DNA of 64,000 bases from Desulfobacillus sp041396245 (GTDB taxonomy: Bacteria; Pseudomonadota; Gammaproteobacteria; Burkholderiales; Rhodocyclaceae): the NCBI GenBank assembly GCA_041396245.1, contig JAWKYW010000004.1, forward strand, positions 62,001 to 126,000, given 5' to 3'. The number at the start of each line of letters is the position of its first letter. Positions within the stretch are counted from its first letter, which is position 1. Shown here one piece after another: positions 8,165 to 16,794 of the stretch. The notes beneath the pieces were generated by a model that saw only the letters and a program-made list of their open reading frames with translations, made no database searches and had not been told where the DNA came from. A program made the translations under genes and the position numbers.

Positions 8165-9625
8165 ATGGACGCCGAACCGCGCAGCCTCCGCTACGAAATC
8201 CTCGCCGACGAGTTCGCCGGCCTCATCGACCGCCGCGTGCTCGGCCCCGGCGACCGCCTGCCCTCGGTGCGCAAGCTCTCGCAGGAAAAGCGCCTCTCGG
8301 TGTCCACCGTGCTGCAGGCGCTGCGCACCCTGGAGGACCGCGGCCTGGTCGAGGCGCGGCCGCAGTCCGGCTTCTTCGTGCGCCGCCGCCCGCTCGCCCG
8401 CGCCGTGCCGGAGGCGCGCCGCACGCCGGCGCGGCCGGTGAAGGTCGACCTCTCCCAGCGCATCCTGCGCGTGCTGCAGCTCAACAACCGCCCCGGCGTC
8501 GTGCCGCTCGGCGCGGCGCTGCCCGACACCTCGCTGCTGCCGGTGAAGGCGATCCAGCGCCTCTACGCGAACGTCGCCCGCCAGCAGCCGAACCTCCTGC
8601 GCAGCAACAGCCACACCGACATGAACGAGCCGGCCCTGGTACGCCAGCTGGTGCGCCGCTCGCTCGCCTGGGGCGGCCCGCTCGACGCCGACGAGCTTGT
8701 CGTCACCAACTCCTGCACCGAAGCGATGTTCCTCTGCCTGCGCGCAGTCACGAAGCCCGGCGACACCGTTGCCGTCGAATCGCCGGGCTACTACCTGATG
8801 CTGCAGCTCATCGAGTCGCTCGGCCTGAAGGCGCTGGAGATTCCCACCGACCCGCGCCGCGGCCTCTCCGTCGACGCCCTCGACCTCGCCACGCGCGAGG
8901 GCAAGGTCAAGGCCTGCCTGTTCGTCACCAACGCGAGCAATCCGCTCGGCACCATCCTCTCCGACGCCGACAAGAAGCGCCTGGTGCGCCTGCTCGACGC
9001 GCGCGACGTGCCGCTGATCGAGGACGACATCTACGGCGACCTGCAGTTCGGCGAGCGACGGCCGTGGCCGGCCAAGGCCTTCGACCGCGGCGGCAATGTC
9101 ATGCTCTGCGCCTCATTCTCGAAGTCGATCACGCCGGCCCTGCGCTGCGGCTACGTCGCTGCCGGCCGCTACGCCACCGAGGTGATGCGGCAGAAGACCC
9201 TGGCCAGCGGCGCCACCAACCCGATCACCCAAAACGTGCTGGCGCGCTTCCTCGAGAGCGGCGCCTACGACCGCAGCCTGCGCGCGTTGCGCCGCGCCTA
9301 CCGGCAGCAGGTCGAGCGCACCGCCGACGCCGTCTCGCGCCATTTCCCCGAGGGCACGCGCATCACCCGGCCGCAGGGCGGCGTGGTGCTCTGGCTGGAG
9401 CTGCCCGGCAAGGTGGATGACCGGAGGAAATCCCCGTGGGACACCAACCTCCTCTTCGAGCGCGCCGCCGAGGAGAACATCGCCTGCGTGCCGGGCGACC
9501 TGTTCTCGCCCAGCGGCCTCTACCGCAACTGCCTGCGCCTGAACTGCGGCAACCCATGGACCCCGGCCATCGAGGCGGGGGTCAGGCGGCTCGGCGAGCT
9601 GGCGGCGGAGTTGACCGGCGCTTGA
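8165..9625 (+). CDS. MocR-type GntR/aminotransferase transcriptional regulator
   Basis: Regulator of 486 residues. An N-terminal GntR winged helix (residues about 8-75: LIDRRVLGPGDRLPSVRKLS) is joined to a class I aminotransferase-like domain with PLP lysine K320 in SFSKSITPALRCGY and the usual arginine near the C-terminus (NCLRLNCG). MocR proteins use the aminotransferase fold to sense PLP or amino compounds. The ATG at 8165 places the winged helix directly at the N-terminus; longer in-frame starts would add an unrelated leader. It is divergent from the DUF2917 gene across a region with inverted repeats. The target is probably that gene, itself, or both. Confidence 0.85.
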   Translation: MDAEPRSLRYEILADEFAGLIDRRVLGPGDRLPSVRKLSQEKRLSVSTVLQALRTLEDRGLVEARPQSGFFVRRRPLARAVPEARRTPARPVKVDLSQRILRVLQLNNRPGVVPLGAALPDTSLLPVKAIQRLYANVARQQPNLLRSNSHTDMNEPALVRQLVRRSLAWGGPLDADELVVTNSCTEAMFLCLRAVTKPGDTVAVESPGYYLMLQLIESLGLKALEIPTDPRRGLSVDALDLATREGKVKACLFVTNASNPLGTILSDADKKRLVRLLDARDVPLIEDDIYGDLQFGERRPWPAKAFDRGGNVMLCASFSKSITPALRCGYVAAGRYATEVMRQKTLASGATNPITQNVLARFLESGAYDRSLRALRRAYRQQVERTADAVSRHFPEGTRITRPQGGVVLWLELPGKVDDRRKSPWDTNLLFERAAEENIACVPGDLFSPSGLYRNCLRLNCGNPWTPAIEAGVRRLGELAAELTGA

Positions 9626-9641
9626 TTCCCCCTCACCCCAG

Positions 9642-9669
9642 CCCTCTCCCCCGATGCCGGGGGAGAGGG
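9642..9669 (+). terminator. Strong GC hairpin after the MocR gene (repeat-type)
   Basis: Stem CCCTCTCCCCC (9642-9652) pairs with GGGGGAGAGGG (9659-9669). No clear U-run follows. The flanking CCCTCACCCCAGCCC is shared with elements at about 23350, 24090 and 24607, so this is a repeat family that may also act as a terminator. Confidence 0.5.
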
Positions 9670-9704
9670 GGCCATTGGTGCGGTTCTCCCTGTAAAATTC
9701 AGGG

Positions 9705-11285
9705 ATGAAAAAAATCGCAATCTACGATTCCACGCTGCGGGACGGCGCCCAGGCCCAGGGCATTTCCTACTCGGTCGAGGACAAGGTCAAGATCGTCGAG
9801 CGGCTCGACGCCCTCGGCGTGCATTACATCGAGGCCGGCAACCCCGGCTCCAACCCGAAGGACCTGGAGTTCTTCGAACGCGTGCGCGGCATGCAGCTGC
9901 AGAACGCCAAGCTGATCGCCTTCGGCGCCACGCGCAAGATCGGCGTCAAGGCCGAGGACGACGGCAACGTGCGTTCGATCCTCGCCGCCGGCACGGAGGC
10001 GGTCGCCATCTTCGGCAAGAGCTGGGACTACCAGGTCACCGCGATCCTGCGCACCGGGCTCGACGAGAACCTGCGCATGATCGGCGACACCGTCCGCCAT
10101 CTCAAGCAGCAGGGCAAGGAAGTGGTCTACGACGCCGAGCACTTCTTCGACGGCTGGAAGGCCAACCCGGACTATGCGCTCGCCACCCTCAAGGCGGCAG
10201 CGGACGCCGGCGCCGACTGCCTGTGCCTGTGCGACACCAACGGCGGCACCTTTCCCGGCGACGTCTTCGCCATCACGCAGAAGGTCGCCGAGCAGTTCAG
10301 GAAGGTGCCGATCGGCATCCACTGCCACAACGACTGCGAGATGGCGGTGGCCAACTCGGTGATGGCCGTGCAGGCCGGCGCGACGCAGGTGCAGGGCACC
10401 ATCAACGGCATCGGCGAGCGCTGCGGCAACGCCAACCTGTGCGCGATCATCCCCGACCTGCAGCTGAAGCTCGGCTTCGAGTGCATCCCGCCGCAGAACA
10501 TGGCGACGCTGACCACGGTGGCGCGCGCGGTGTCCGACATCGCCAACATGCCGCACAACGAGAAGGCCGCCTACGTCGGTGCCGACGCCTTCGCCCACAA
10601 GGGCGGCATGCACATCGACGCGGTGGTGAAGAACCCCGTCTCCTACGAGCACATCGACCCCGACCTCGTAGGCAACAGCCGCCGCACGCTGATGTCGGAA
10701 GTGGCCGGCCGCAGCACCCTGCTCGCCCGCATCCGGGCCGTCGACCCGAAAATCGGCAAGGACTCGCCCGAAACGAAGAAAATCATCGAGCGCCTCAAGC
10801 AGCTCGAGCACGAGGGCTACCACTTCGAGGCCGCCGAGCAGTCCTTCGAACTGGTCGTGCGCAAGATGCTGGGCAAGTACACGCCCTTCTTCGAGCTGGT
10901 CGAGTTCAAGGTGATGGTGAACGAGCCCTCGGTGAACGGCATGAACTCCTCGGCCATGATCAAGATCCGCGTCGGCGATGAAGTGGAAATCACCGCCGCC
11001 GAGGGCGACGGCCCGGTGAACGCCCTCGACAAGGCCGTGCGCAAGGCGCTCGAGCGCTTCTACCCGGCCATCGGCGAGATCCGCCTCACCGACTACAAGG
11101 TGCGCGTGCTCGACTCGAAGGAAGCCTCCGCCGCCAAGGTGCGCGTGCTCATCGAATCGACCGACCACCGCGAGAACTGGACCACCATCGGCGTGTCGAC
11201 CGACATCATCGACGCCTCCTGGCACGCCCTGGTGGATTCCATCGAGTACAAGCTGGTGCGCGAGCAGGAGGCCAGCCGCGGTTAG
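9705..11285 (+). CDS. cimA: (R)-citramalate synthase
   Basis: Enzyme of 526 residues condensing pyruvate with acetyl-CoA to (R)-citramalate, the entry to the pyruvate route to isoleucine. It has the DRE-TIM metallolyase start IAIYDSTLRDGAQAQG, the metal-binding HCHNDCEMAVANS, GTINGIGERCGNANL, the HKGGMHIDAV segment and a C-terminal LeuA-type allosteric domain. IYDSTLRDGAQA and overall length favour citramalate synthase over 2-isopropylmalate synthase. LeuCD encoded 1.3 kb downstream can carry out the following isomerisation. Feedback inhibition by isoleucine is likely from the family, not shown here. Confidence 0.88.
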   Translation: MKKIAIYDSTLRDGAQAQGISYSVEDKVKIVERLDALGVHYIEAGNPGSNPKDLEFFERVRGMQLQNAKLIAFGATRKIGVKAEDDGNVRSILAAGTEAVAIFGKSWDYQVTAILRTGLDENLRMIGDTVRHLKQQGKEVVYDAEHFFDGWKANPDYALATLKAAADAGADCLCLCDTNGGTFPGDVFAITQKVAEQFRKVPIGIHCHNDCEMAVANSVMAVQAGATQVQGTINGIGERCGNANLCAIIPDLQLKLGFECIPPQNMATLTTVARAVSDIANMPHNEKAAYVGADAFAHKGGMHIDAVVKNPVSYEHIDPDLVGNSRRTLMSEVAGRSTLLARIRAVDPKIGKDSPETKKIIERLKQLEHEGYHFEAAEQSFELVVRKMLGKYTPFFELVEFKVMVNEPSVNGMNSSAMIKIRVGDEVEITAAEGDGPVNALDKAVRKALERFYPAIGEIRLTDYKVRVLDSKEASAAKVRVLIESTDHRENWTTIGVSTDIIDASWHALVDSIEYKLVREQEASRG

Positions 11286-11329
11286 CGTGATCTCCGCCCG
11301 GGACATGCATCGAAAGGAGCGAACGATTT

Positions 11330-11593
11330 ATGAGCAAGCCAACTAAGGCCATTCCGCGGTTCAGGAACGAAGCCGAGGAGCGCGCCTTCTGGGAAAGTCA
11401 GGACTCGACCGCCTATGTCGACTGGACGAAGGCAAAGCGAGGGGTGCTGCCGAACCTGAAGCCGACCACCAGGACGATTTCCCTGCGCCTCCCCCAGCAT
11501 CTGCTGGACTCCATCAAGGCCGCGGCCAACGCGCGCGACGTTCCGTATCAGTCGCTGATCAAGGTCTGGCTGCAGGAAAAACTGCACGGATAG
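11330..11593 (+). CDS. Orphan CopG/BrnA-type antitoxin-like protein
   Basis: Protein of 87 residues with a ribbon-helix-helix type C-terminus: TISLRLPQHLLDSIKAAANARDVPYQSLIKVWLQEKL. This is the form seen in BrnA and related CopG-like antitoxins. A GGAG lies upstream of the ATG. Only 44 bases separate it from cimA and no toxin-sized gene is next to it, so it appears to be solitary. It could act as a small DNA-binding regulator or pair with a distant toxin. Confidence 0.7.
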   Translation: MSKPTKAIPRFRNEAEERAFWESQDSTAYVDWTKAKRGVLPNLKPTTRTISLRLPQHLLDSIKAAANARDVPYQSLIKVWLQEKLHG

Positions 11594-11634
11594 CCGCAAG
11601 CATAGTACCGACGTAGCCGGCTACCCGCCGCCTC

Positions 11635-12426
11635 TCACTCTTCCGGCTTCAGCAGCACCAGCTTCAGGTGCTCCTGCTCCACCGGCCGCAGCGTCACCTG
11701 CTGGTAGGTCACCGGCCCCCACTTCGGATGGTTGAAGGCGCGCTGCCCGCCCTGGCGCTCCAGCACGTCGTGCTGCTTCCAGTAGCGCGAGAACTCCGCG
11801 CTGCCCTTCTTCAGTTCCCCGATCAGCTGCACCAGCGCCGGCTCGTCCAGGCGCGTGCGGCAGTCGGCGCGGAACTCCGCGGCGAGGCGCCGCGCGCGCG
11901 CCTCCCAGTCGGTGATGAACTTCCTCGCCTTCGGCTCCAGGAAGACGAAGCGCAACAGGTTACGGCGCGGCGCGTTCTGCTTGACAGGCTTGTCGAGCCA
12001 GCCGGCGAACAGCGCCGCGGCCGCCTTGTTCCAGGCCAGCATGTCCCAGGTGCGGCCCATGATGTAGGCCGGGATGGCGATGTCGCCGAGCATGGCGGTC
12101 AGCAGCGCCGAGGCGGCGTCCTCTTCCGGCGCGGCGCCGAGCGGATCGCGCCGCCCGGCCAGCTCGAAGACGTAGGCGCGCTCGCCGCGCGTCAGGCGCA
12201 GCGTCTGCGCCAGCCGGCCCAGCACCTCGGCCGAAACATTCACCTCGCGCCCCTGCTCGATCCAGGTGTACCAGGTCGGGCTGATGCCGGCGAGTTGCGC
12301 CACCTCCTCTCGCCGCAGGCCCTGCGCGCGACGGCGGCTGCCCGCGGGAAAGCCGAATTCCTCGGGCGCATGCCGCCCTCGCAGCACCTGCAAAAACTCG
12401 CCGAGCTCCTTGCGACGCTTGTCCAT
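11635..12426 (-). CDS. XRE-family regulator with MmyB-like ligand-binding domain
   Basis: Regulator of 263 residues. The N-terminal helix-turn-helix (residues about 12-75, GLRREEVAQLAGISPTWYTW) is followed by a MmyB-type domain (PAYIMGRTWDMLAWNKAAAALF ... NLLRFVFL ... HPKWGPVTYQQ). This PAS-like fold binds fatty-acid-type ligands in characterised relatives. It is divergent from leuC; the shared interval contains a palindrome. Targets are unknown. Relatives often control a neighbouring short-chain dehydrogenase, which is absent here. Confidence 0.8.
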   Translation of the reverse strand: MDKRRKELGEFLQVLRGRHAPEEFGFPAGSRRRAQGLRREEVAQLAGISPTWYTWIEQGREVNVSAEVLGRLAQTLRLTRGERAYVFELAGRRDPLGAAPEEDAASALLTAMLGDIAIPAYIMGRTWDMLAWNKAAAALFAGWLDKPVKQNAPRRNLLRFVFLEPKARKFITDWEARARRLAAEFRADCRTRLDEPALVQLIGELKKGSAEFSRYWKQHDVLERQGGQRAFNHPKWGPVTYQQVTLRPVEQEHLKLVLLKPEE

Positions 12427-12442
12427 GGCCTTCCCTCTGGCT

Positions 12443-12469
12443 GGTATATCCGATACTAGTATAAATACC
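12443..12469. promoter_or_regulatory. Palindrome upstream of the MmyB-type regulator
   Basis: Perfect palindrome ATACTAGTAT at 12453-12462 inside outer arms GGTAT (12443-12447) and ATACC (12465-12469), about 20 bases upstream of the regulator start. A plausible auto-operator. Confidence 0.5.
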
Positions 12470-12556
12470 CGTCTTGTCAGGGTACCAAACCTTGACTAGC
12501 ATTTCTTCCGCAACAGGCTTCCAATAGCCTCCTCCCAACGCCGCAAGGAGCCGCAC

Positions 12557-13963
12557 ATGGCTGCCAAGACGCTTTTCGACAAACTCTGGGAATCGCACGT
12601 CGTCCGCGAGGAATCCGACGGCACGTGCCTGCTCTACATCGACCGCCACCTCATGCACGAGGTGACCAGCCCGCAGGCCTTCGAGGGCCTGCGCCTGGCC
12701 GGCCGCCGCGCCTGGCGCAAGGAGAGCGTGGTCGCCAACCCCGACCACAACACGCCGACCGACCACTGGGACGAGGGCATCAAGGACCCGATCTCGCGCC
12801 TGCAGGTGGAAACCCTCGACGCCAACATCAAGGACTTCGGCGCGCTGGTGTACTTCCCCTTCAAGCACGCCAACCAGGGCATCATCCACGTCATCGGCCC
12901 GGAGAACGGCACCACCCTGCCCGGCATGACCGTGGTCTGCGGCGACAGCCACACCTCCACCCACGGCGCCTTCGGCGCGCTGGCCTTCGGCATCGGCACC
13001 TCCGAGGTCGAGCATGTCCTCGCCACGCAGACGCTGGTGGCCAAGCCCTCAAGGCGCATGCTCATCCGGGTCGACGGCAAAGTCAGCCCCGGCATCACGG
13101 CGAAGGACATCGCGCTGGCGATCATCGGCCGGATCGGCACCGCCGGCGGCACCGGCTACGCCGTCGAGTTCGGCGGCAGCGCCATCCGCGACCTCAGCAT
13201 GGAAGGCCGCATGACCCTCTGCAACATGGCCATCGAAGGCGGCGCCCGCGCCGGCCTGGTCGCCCCCGACGAGAAAACCTTCGAATACCTCAAGGACCGC
13301 CAGTTCGCGCCGAAGGGAGAAGACTGGGACAAGGCCGTCGCTTACTGGAAGACCCTGCAGTCCGACGCCGACGCGAAGTTCGACGCCGTGGTCGCGCTAG
13401 ACGCCGCCAAGATCGAGCCGCAGGTCACCTGGGGCACCTCGCCCGAGCAGGTGCTGCCGGTCGGCGGCCGCGTGCCCAACCCGGCGAAGGAGAAGGATGC
13501 GCAGAAGCGCGCCGGCATCGAGCGCGCCCTGCAGTACATGGGCCTGAAGGCCGACACGCCGATCCAGGACATCCGGGTCGACAAGGTCTTCATCGGCTCG
13601 TGCACCAACTCGCGCATCGAGGACCTGCGCGCCGCCGCGAAATACACGAAAGGCAGGAAGAAGGCGGCAAACGTCAAGCTGGTGCTGGTGGTGCCGGGCT
13701 CCGGCCAGGTCAAGCGCCAGGCCGAGGCCGAGGGCCTCGACAGGATCTTCACCGACGCCGGCTTCGAATGGCGCGAGCCGGGCTGCTCGATGTGCCTGGC
13801 CATGAACGCCGACCGCCTCGCCCCGGGCGAGCGCTGCGCCTCGACCTCCAACCGCAACTTCGAAGGGCGCCAGGGCGCCGGCGGCCGCACACACCTCGTC
13901 AGCCCCGAGATGGCCGCCGCGGCCGCCATCGCCGGCCACTTCGTCGACATCCGCAACATCTGA
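12557..13963 (+). CDS. leuC: 3-isopropylmalate dehydratase large subunit
   Basis: Aconitase-family large subunit of 468 residues, usual for LeuC. The three iron-sulfur ligands are visible: one cysteine in FIGSCTNSR and two in PGCSMCLAMN. CGDSHTSTHGAFGALAFGIGTSE and the C-terminal SNRNFEGRQG are typical. With LeuD it isomerises 2-isopropylmalate and, in the citramalate route, also citramalate to 3-methylmalate; the nearby cimA makes the second role likely. leuD begins 9 bp downstream. An AAGGAGC ribosome-binding site precedes the ATG. leuB is not in the window. Confidence 0.95.
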   Translation: MAAKTLFDKLWESHVVREESDGTCLLYIDRHLMHEVTSPQAFEGLRLAGRRAWRKESVVANPDHNTPTDHWDEGIKDPISRLQVETLDANIKDFGALVYFPFKHANQGIIHVIGPENGTTLPGMTVVCGDSHTSTHGAFGALAFGIGTSEVEHVLATQTLVAKPSRRMLIRVDGKVSPGITAKDIALAIIGRIGTAGGTGYAVEFGGSAIRDLSMEGRMTLCNMAIEGGARAGLVAPDEKTFEYLKDRQFAPKGEDWDKAVAYWKTLQSDADAKFDAVVALDAAKIEPQVTWGTSPEQVLPVGGRVPNPAKEKDAQKRAGIERALQYMGLKADTPIQDIRVDKVFIGSCTNSRIEDLRAAAKYTKGRKKAANVKLVLVVPGSGQVKRQAEAEGLDRIFTDAGFEWREPGCSMCLAMNADRLAPGERCASTSNRNFEGRQGAGGRTHLVSPEMAAAAAIAGHFVDIRNI

Positions 13964-13972
13964 GGAACCGTC

Positions 13973-14611
13973 ATGAAACCCTTCAAATCCATCGACGGCC
14001 TGGTCTGCCCGCTCGACCGCGCCAACGTCGACACCGACGCCATCATCCCGAAGCAGTTCCTCAAATCGATCAAGCGCTCGGGCTTCGGTCCCTACCTCTT
14101 CGACGAGTGGCGCTACGCCGACATCGGCGAGCCCGGCATGGACTGCAGCAAGCGCCCGCTGAAGAAGGACTTCGTCCTCAACCAGCCGCGCTACAAGGGC
14201 GCGCAGGTGCTGCTCACGCGCGACAACTTCGGCTGCGGCTCCAGCCGCGAGCACGCGCCCTGGGCCATCGAGGACTACGGCTTCCGCGTCATCATCGCGC
14301 CGTCCTTCGCCGACATCTTTTTCTCCAACTGCTACAAGAACGGCATCCTGCCGATCGTCGCCTCGCATGCGATCGTCGACCAGCTGTTCCGCGAGTGCGC
14401 CGCGCAGAAGGGCTACCGGCTGCGCGTCGACCTCGAGACGCAGACCGTGCGCAACCCGGCCGGCGAGTGGTTCCGGTTCGACATCACGCCGCACCGCAAG
14501 CACTGCCTGATGAACGGCCTCGACGAGATCGGCCTGACGCTGCAGCACGCCGACGAGATCAGGGCCTTCGAAGCGAAGCACGAGGCCGCGCAGCCCTGGT
14601 TGTTCCACTGA
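13973..14611 (+). CDS. leuD: 3-isopropylmalate dehydratase small subunit
   Basis: Swivelling small subunit of 212 residues that completes the LeuCD isomerase. It shows the family signatures NVDTDAIIPKQFLK, the DNFGCGSSREHAPWA loop and FFSNCYKNGILPI. It is translated from an ATG 9 bp after leuC. No leuB follows: downstream, on the other strand, is the broken HEPN gene that opens the toxin-antitoxin island. Confidence 0.95.
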   Translation: MKPFKSIDGLVCPLDRANVDTDAIIPKQFLKSIKRSGFGPYLFDEWRYADIGEPGMDCSKRPLKKDFVLNQPRYKGAQVLLTRDNFGCGSSREHAPWAIEDYGFRVIIAPSFADIFFSNCYKNGILPIVASHAIVDQLFRECAAQKGYRLRVDLETQTVRNPAGEWFRFDITPHRKHCLMNGLDEIGLTLQHADEIRAFEAKHEAAQPWLFH

Positions 14612-14643
14612 CGCTTCCCTGCAGGCCACTGGTGATGCCCCCA

Positions 14644-15078
14644 TCACGAACGGCCGACCGGTTCCAAGGCCTCAACTGCGCTTCGCAGCTCTTTTGTGAC
14701 CGCAATGAGTTCTCCGATCAATTGCTCGTCTCCGGAGAAGTCGCCGTCATAGAGGGCAACATTTCGTTTCTGGTGGCAGTCGTCCAGAAATCTCCACTTG
14801 GCTGTCGGGAAGGACAGGGTATGCGCCAGAGCCTGGAAGACAATGTAGCGACTTTCCGAGCGGTAGCCGTGCCAACGCAGGGCAGCGAGGGCAAGAGAAT
14901 GGGCCGCGTCGTAAGCGAGGGTGAATCGGCTTTCGAGTGACAACGACGGATTTTAGGCGTCGTGCAGCTTGCGACCGGCCGACCTGACCAGTCCATCGAA
15001 CTCGCCCTGATCCGGCGGCTCAGCCTTGATCCGACCGATTTGCTGCAGATTCTGCAGATTTTCCTGTGGGGATGTCAC
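14644..15078 (-). pseudogene. HEPN-domain protein of an MNT/HEPN pair, interrupted by an in-frame stop
   Basis: Read from a GTG at 15078, the frame encodes MTSPQENLQNLQQIGRIKAE..., then ends at a TAA at 14953-14955 after KLHDA. It resumes in the same frame as NPSLSLESRFTLAYDAAHSLALAALRWHGYRSE to the stop at 14644. The two halves align as one HEPN-like protein of about 144 residues, so a single substitution (for example CAA to TAA) explains the lesion. The start overlaps the upstream nucleotidyltransferase gene by 59 bases. Re-initiation at a downstream TTG (14943) could still make a 99-residue fragment carrying the domain core. Confidence 0.75.
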
Positions 15079-15664
15079 GCTCGTCTCCGATGAGAATGAT
15101 CTTCGGCTGCTCGAGGACGCGGGTCACGAAAGCGTTGTCGTCCCGTACTTTCTTGTTGAATTCCTCGACAGAGTAGAGCGTAGGGCTCACCTTGCGGCCC
15201 AGGGCTTCCTCTACCTTCAGCAACGCCTCGAACAACATGCCGTAACCCAGGCCATCGGCCACCACCATGACGTCTATGTCGCTGGCGGCCGTATCCGCAC
15301 CCTTGGCGACCGAGCCGAATACGAAGGCAAAGCGGATGTTATCGCCATATTCCGACAAGGCGGCGCGCAGGATGTCCGACAAGCCGAAGGTCTTAAGCAC
15401 GATCCCCCGAAGCTCATTGAAGATGGGTGCGCTCTTGTTGGCCTGGTAGTGTTTCTGCTTGCCAATGACGGTCAATGTGATCAGGCCCGAGGAGGTCATC
15501 CGCTCCAATTCCCGCTGCAAGGCACCACGCCCCGTCTTGCCCAGTTTCGCGATTTCATTGGCGTAGAAGGACCGGCCCGGTTGACCAAACAGCAGACCCA
15601 GAACCCGCTGCTGGACACCAGAAAAGAGAACATTCGAAAGTGATGCCACTCTTTTATTCCCCAT
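15020..15664 (-). CDS. Winged-helix/MNT nucleotidyltransferase (antitoxin of an MNT/HEPN module)
   Basis: Protein of 214 residues. An N-terminal ArsR-like winged helix (VLFSGVQQRVLGLLFGQPGR ... GALQRELERMTSSGLI) is fused to a minimal nucleotidyltransferase domain with the GS-x(n)-DxD signature in VFGSVAKGADTAASDIDVMVV. In studied MNT/HEPN pairs the nucleotidyltransferase modifies or silences the HEPN RNase. Here the downstream HEPN partner is interrupted by a stop codon. The ATG at 15664 lies in a palindrome and lacks a good ribosome-binding site; a TTG at 15700 is the alternative start. Confidence 0.8.
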   Translation of the reverse strand: MGNKRVASLSNVLFSGVQQRVLGLLFGQPGRSFYANEIAKLGKTGRGALQRELERMTSSGLITLTVIGKQKHYQANKSAPIFNELRGIVLKTFGLSDILRAALSEYGDNIRFAFVFGSVAKGADTAASDIDVMVVADGLGYGMLFEALLKVEEALGRKVSPTLYSVEEFNKKVRDDNAFVTRVLEQPKIILIGDERDIPTGKSAESAANRSDQG

Positions 15665-15696
15665 AGTGGGGATAATCTGACCTATTATGGGGAAAT
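15656..15696. promoter_or_regulatory. Likely auto-operator of the MNT gene
   Basis: Palindrome with arms CCCCA and TGGGG (15659-15671), followed by a second ATGGGGAA half-site at about 15687-15694. It covers the start codon of a protein with its own winged helix, which fits autoregulation. Confidence 0.5.
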
Positions 15697-15811
15697 TCAA
15701 GCTTTATTTTGCACCTCCCAAGCCGGCATTTCATTCCCTGATCGAATTTAAGTGTCCCTTTTTAGGGAACCAGTTTAAGGGCTTCCATCTTTATCAACTT
15801 CGAGCGCCCGG

Positions 15812-15835
15812 AAAGTCAGCCCCTGCAGCACGGCG
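15812..15835 (+). repeat. 24-nt motif, copy in the 15665-15958 gap
   Basis: AAAGTCAG, then CCCCTGCA, then GCACGGCG. It lies in the 294-base non-coding gap between the MNT gene and the fasciclin gene; nothing else was recognised in that gap. Confidence 0.6.
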
Positions 15836-15958
15836 CCTTCAAAACCATATTTGAATCGGCAGGTCGATCCAAGCACGCAATCCGGCGGAAAAAAGCGGGC
15901 GACCGAGGCCGCCCGCAAGGGTGGATGGCGGGGGGAGCCATCCGGGGGAGGAGACGGA

Positions 15959-16441
15959 TCAGTTCGGCAGCACGACGCTGTCGATGACGTGGATCACGCC
16001 GTTGCTGGTGACGATGTCGGTCTTGACGACCTTGGCCTGGTCGACCGTGACGTTGCCGTAATTGGCGCCGATGGTCAGAGACTGGCCCTGCACCGTGGCC
16101 ACCTTGCCGGGGGCGACGTCCTTCGCCATCACCTTGCCGGGCACGACGTGGTAGGTCAGCACGGCGCGCAGCTTCTCCTTGTCCTTGAGCAGGGCGTTCA
16201 ACTGGTCCTGCGGGATCTTGGCGAAGGCCTCGTCGGTCGGCGCGAAGACCGTGAACGGGCCCGGGCCCTTCAGGGTATCCACCAGGCCGGCGGCCTGGAC
16301 GGCGGTGACGAGGGTCTTGAAGCTGCCCGCCGAGACGGCGGTATCGACGATATCCTGCTTCATTTCGGCCACGGCAGCGGTCGCCGCCATCGAGATCGCC
16401 ACGCCGGCAGCCAGGTTCCTGATCGATTTCGTAATCTGCAT
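15959..16441 (-). CDS. Secreted fasciclin (FAS1) domain protein
   Basis: Protein of 160 residues with an N-terminal signal peptide (MQITKSIRNLAAGVAISMAATAAVA) and one FAS1 domain: VDTAVSAGSFKTLVTAVQAAGL, FTVFAPTDEAFAKIP, LTYHVVPGKV, GVIHVIDSVVLP. FAS1 domains act in adhesion; the bacterial single-domain form is widespread and its role mostly unknown. The ATG at 16441 has GGAGG upstream. It stands alone between toxin-antitoxin modules, with copies of the 24-nt motif on both sides. Confidence 0.88.
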   Translation of the reverse strand: MQITKSIRNLAAGVAISMAATAAVAEMKQDIVDTAVSAGSFKTLVTAVQAAGLVDTLKGPGPFTVFAPTDEAFAKIPQDQLNALLKDKEKLRAVLTYHVVPGKVMAKDVAPGKVATVQGQSLTIGANYGNVTVDQAKVVKTDIVTSNGVIHVIDSVVLPN

Positions 16442-16794
16442 TTGCTTGTCCTCCAGTAGGTTGAAAGTCGAACGAGCCAACATGCTCGTACTGTCCTAGA
16501 CAAACAGAATTTGGAAGAGTTCATTCAAGATTCAATATTTTTTTGGGCTGGCGATATAAATCGTCAATTATTCCAGCAAAAACAATCATTAAATGGCTTC
16601 CAGATTTCTTTCTGAATTTAATCTATGTCCATGACACCAATAGGACATTGAGAATCCCTGCGGCTCGGGGAAAGTCAGTCCCTGCAACACGGCGGGCATC
16701 GCGCCGCCTATCGATTTCCATAGGCTCATCTGGCGAGCCGGCCGTCGCATGAGAATGGGATCACCGACCCAGTCAGTGATTTATAAGTTACAAT
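16442..16794. other. Non-coding gap between fasciclin and HigBA-like module
   Basis: AT-richer than its surroundings. It holds the presumed fasciclin promoter and one copy of the 24-nt motif (16671-16694). No convincing gene was seen. Confidence 0.5.
16671..16694 (+). repeat. 24-nt motif
   Basis: AAAGTCAG, then TCCCTGCA, then ACACGGCG, about 100 bases upstream of the HigBA-like module. Confidence 0.6.

Noticed and set aside
13079..13102. Match to the 24-nt motif inside leuC as an insertion
   Set aside because: It encodes conserved LeuC residues (KVSPGITA), so it is not an inserted element.
12625..14940. 771-codon plus-strand frame across leuC and leuD
   Set aside because: A shifted reading of both genes, with no recognisable fold.
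15900..16000. tRNA or rRNA genes in gaps
   Set aside because: No cloverleaf with a CCA-adjacent acceptor and TTC arm, nor rRNA segment, could be recognised in any intergenic region read.
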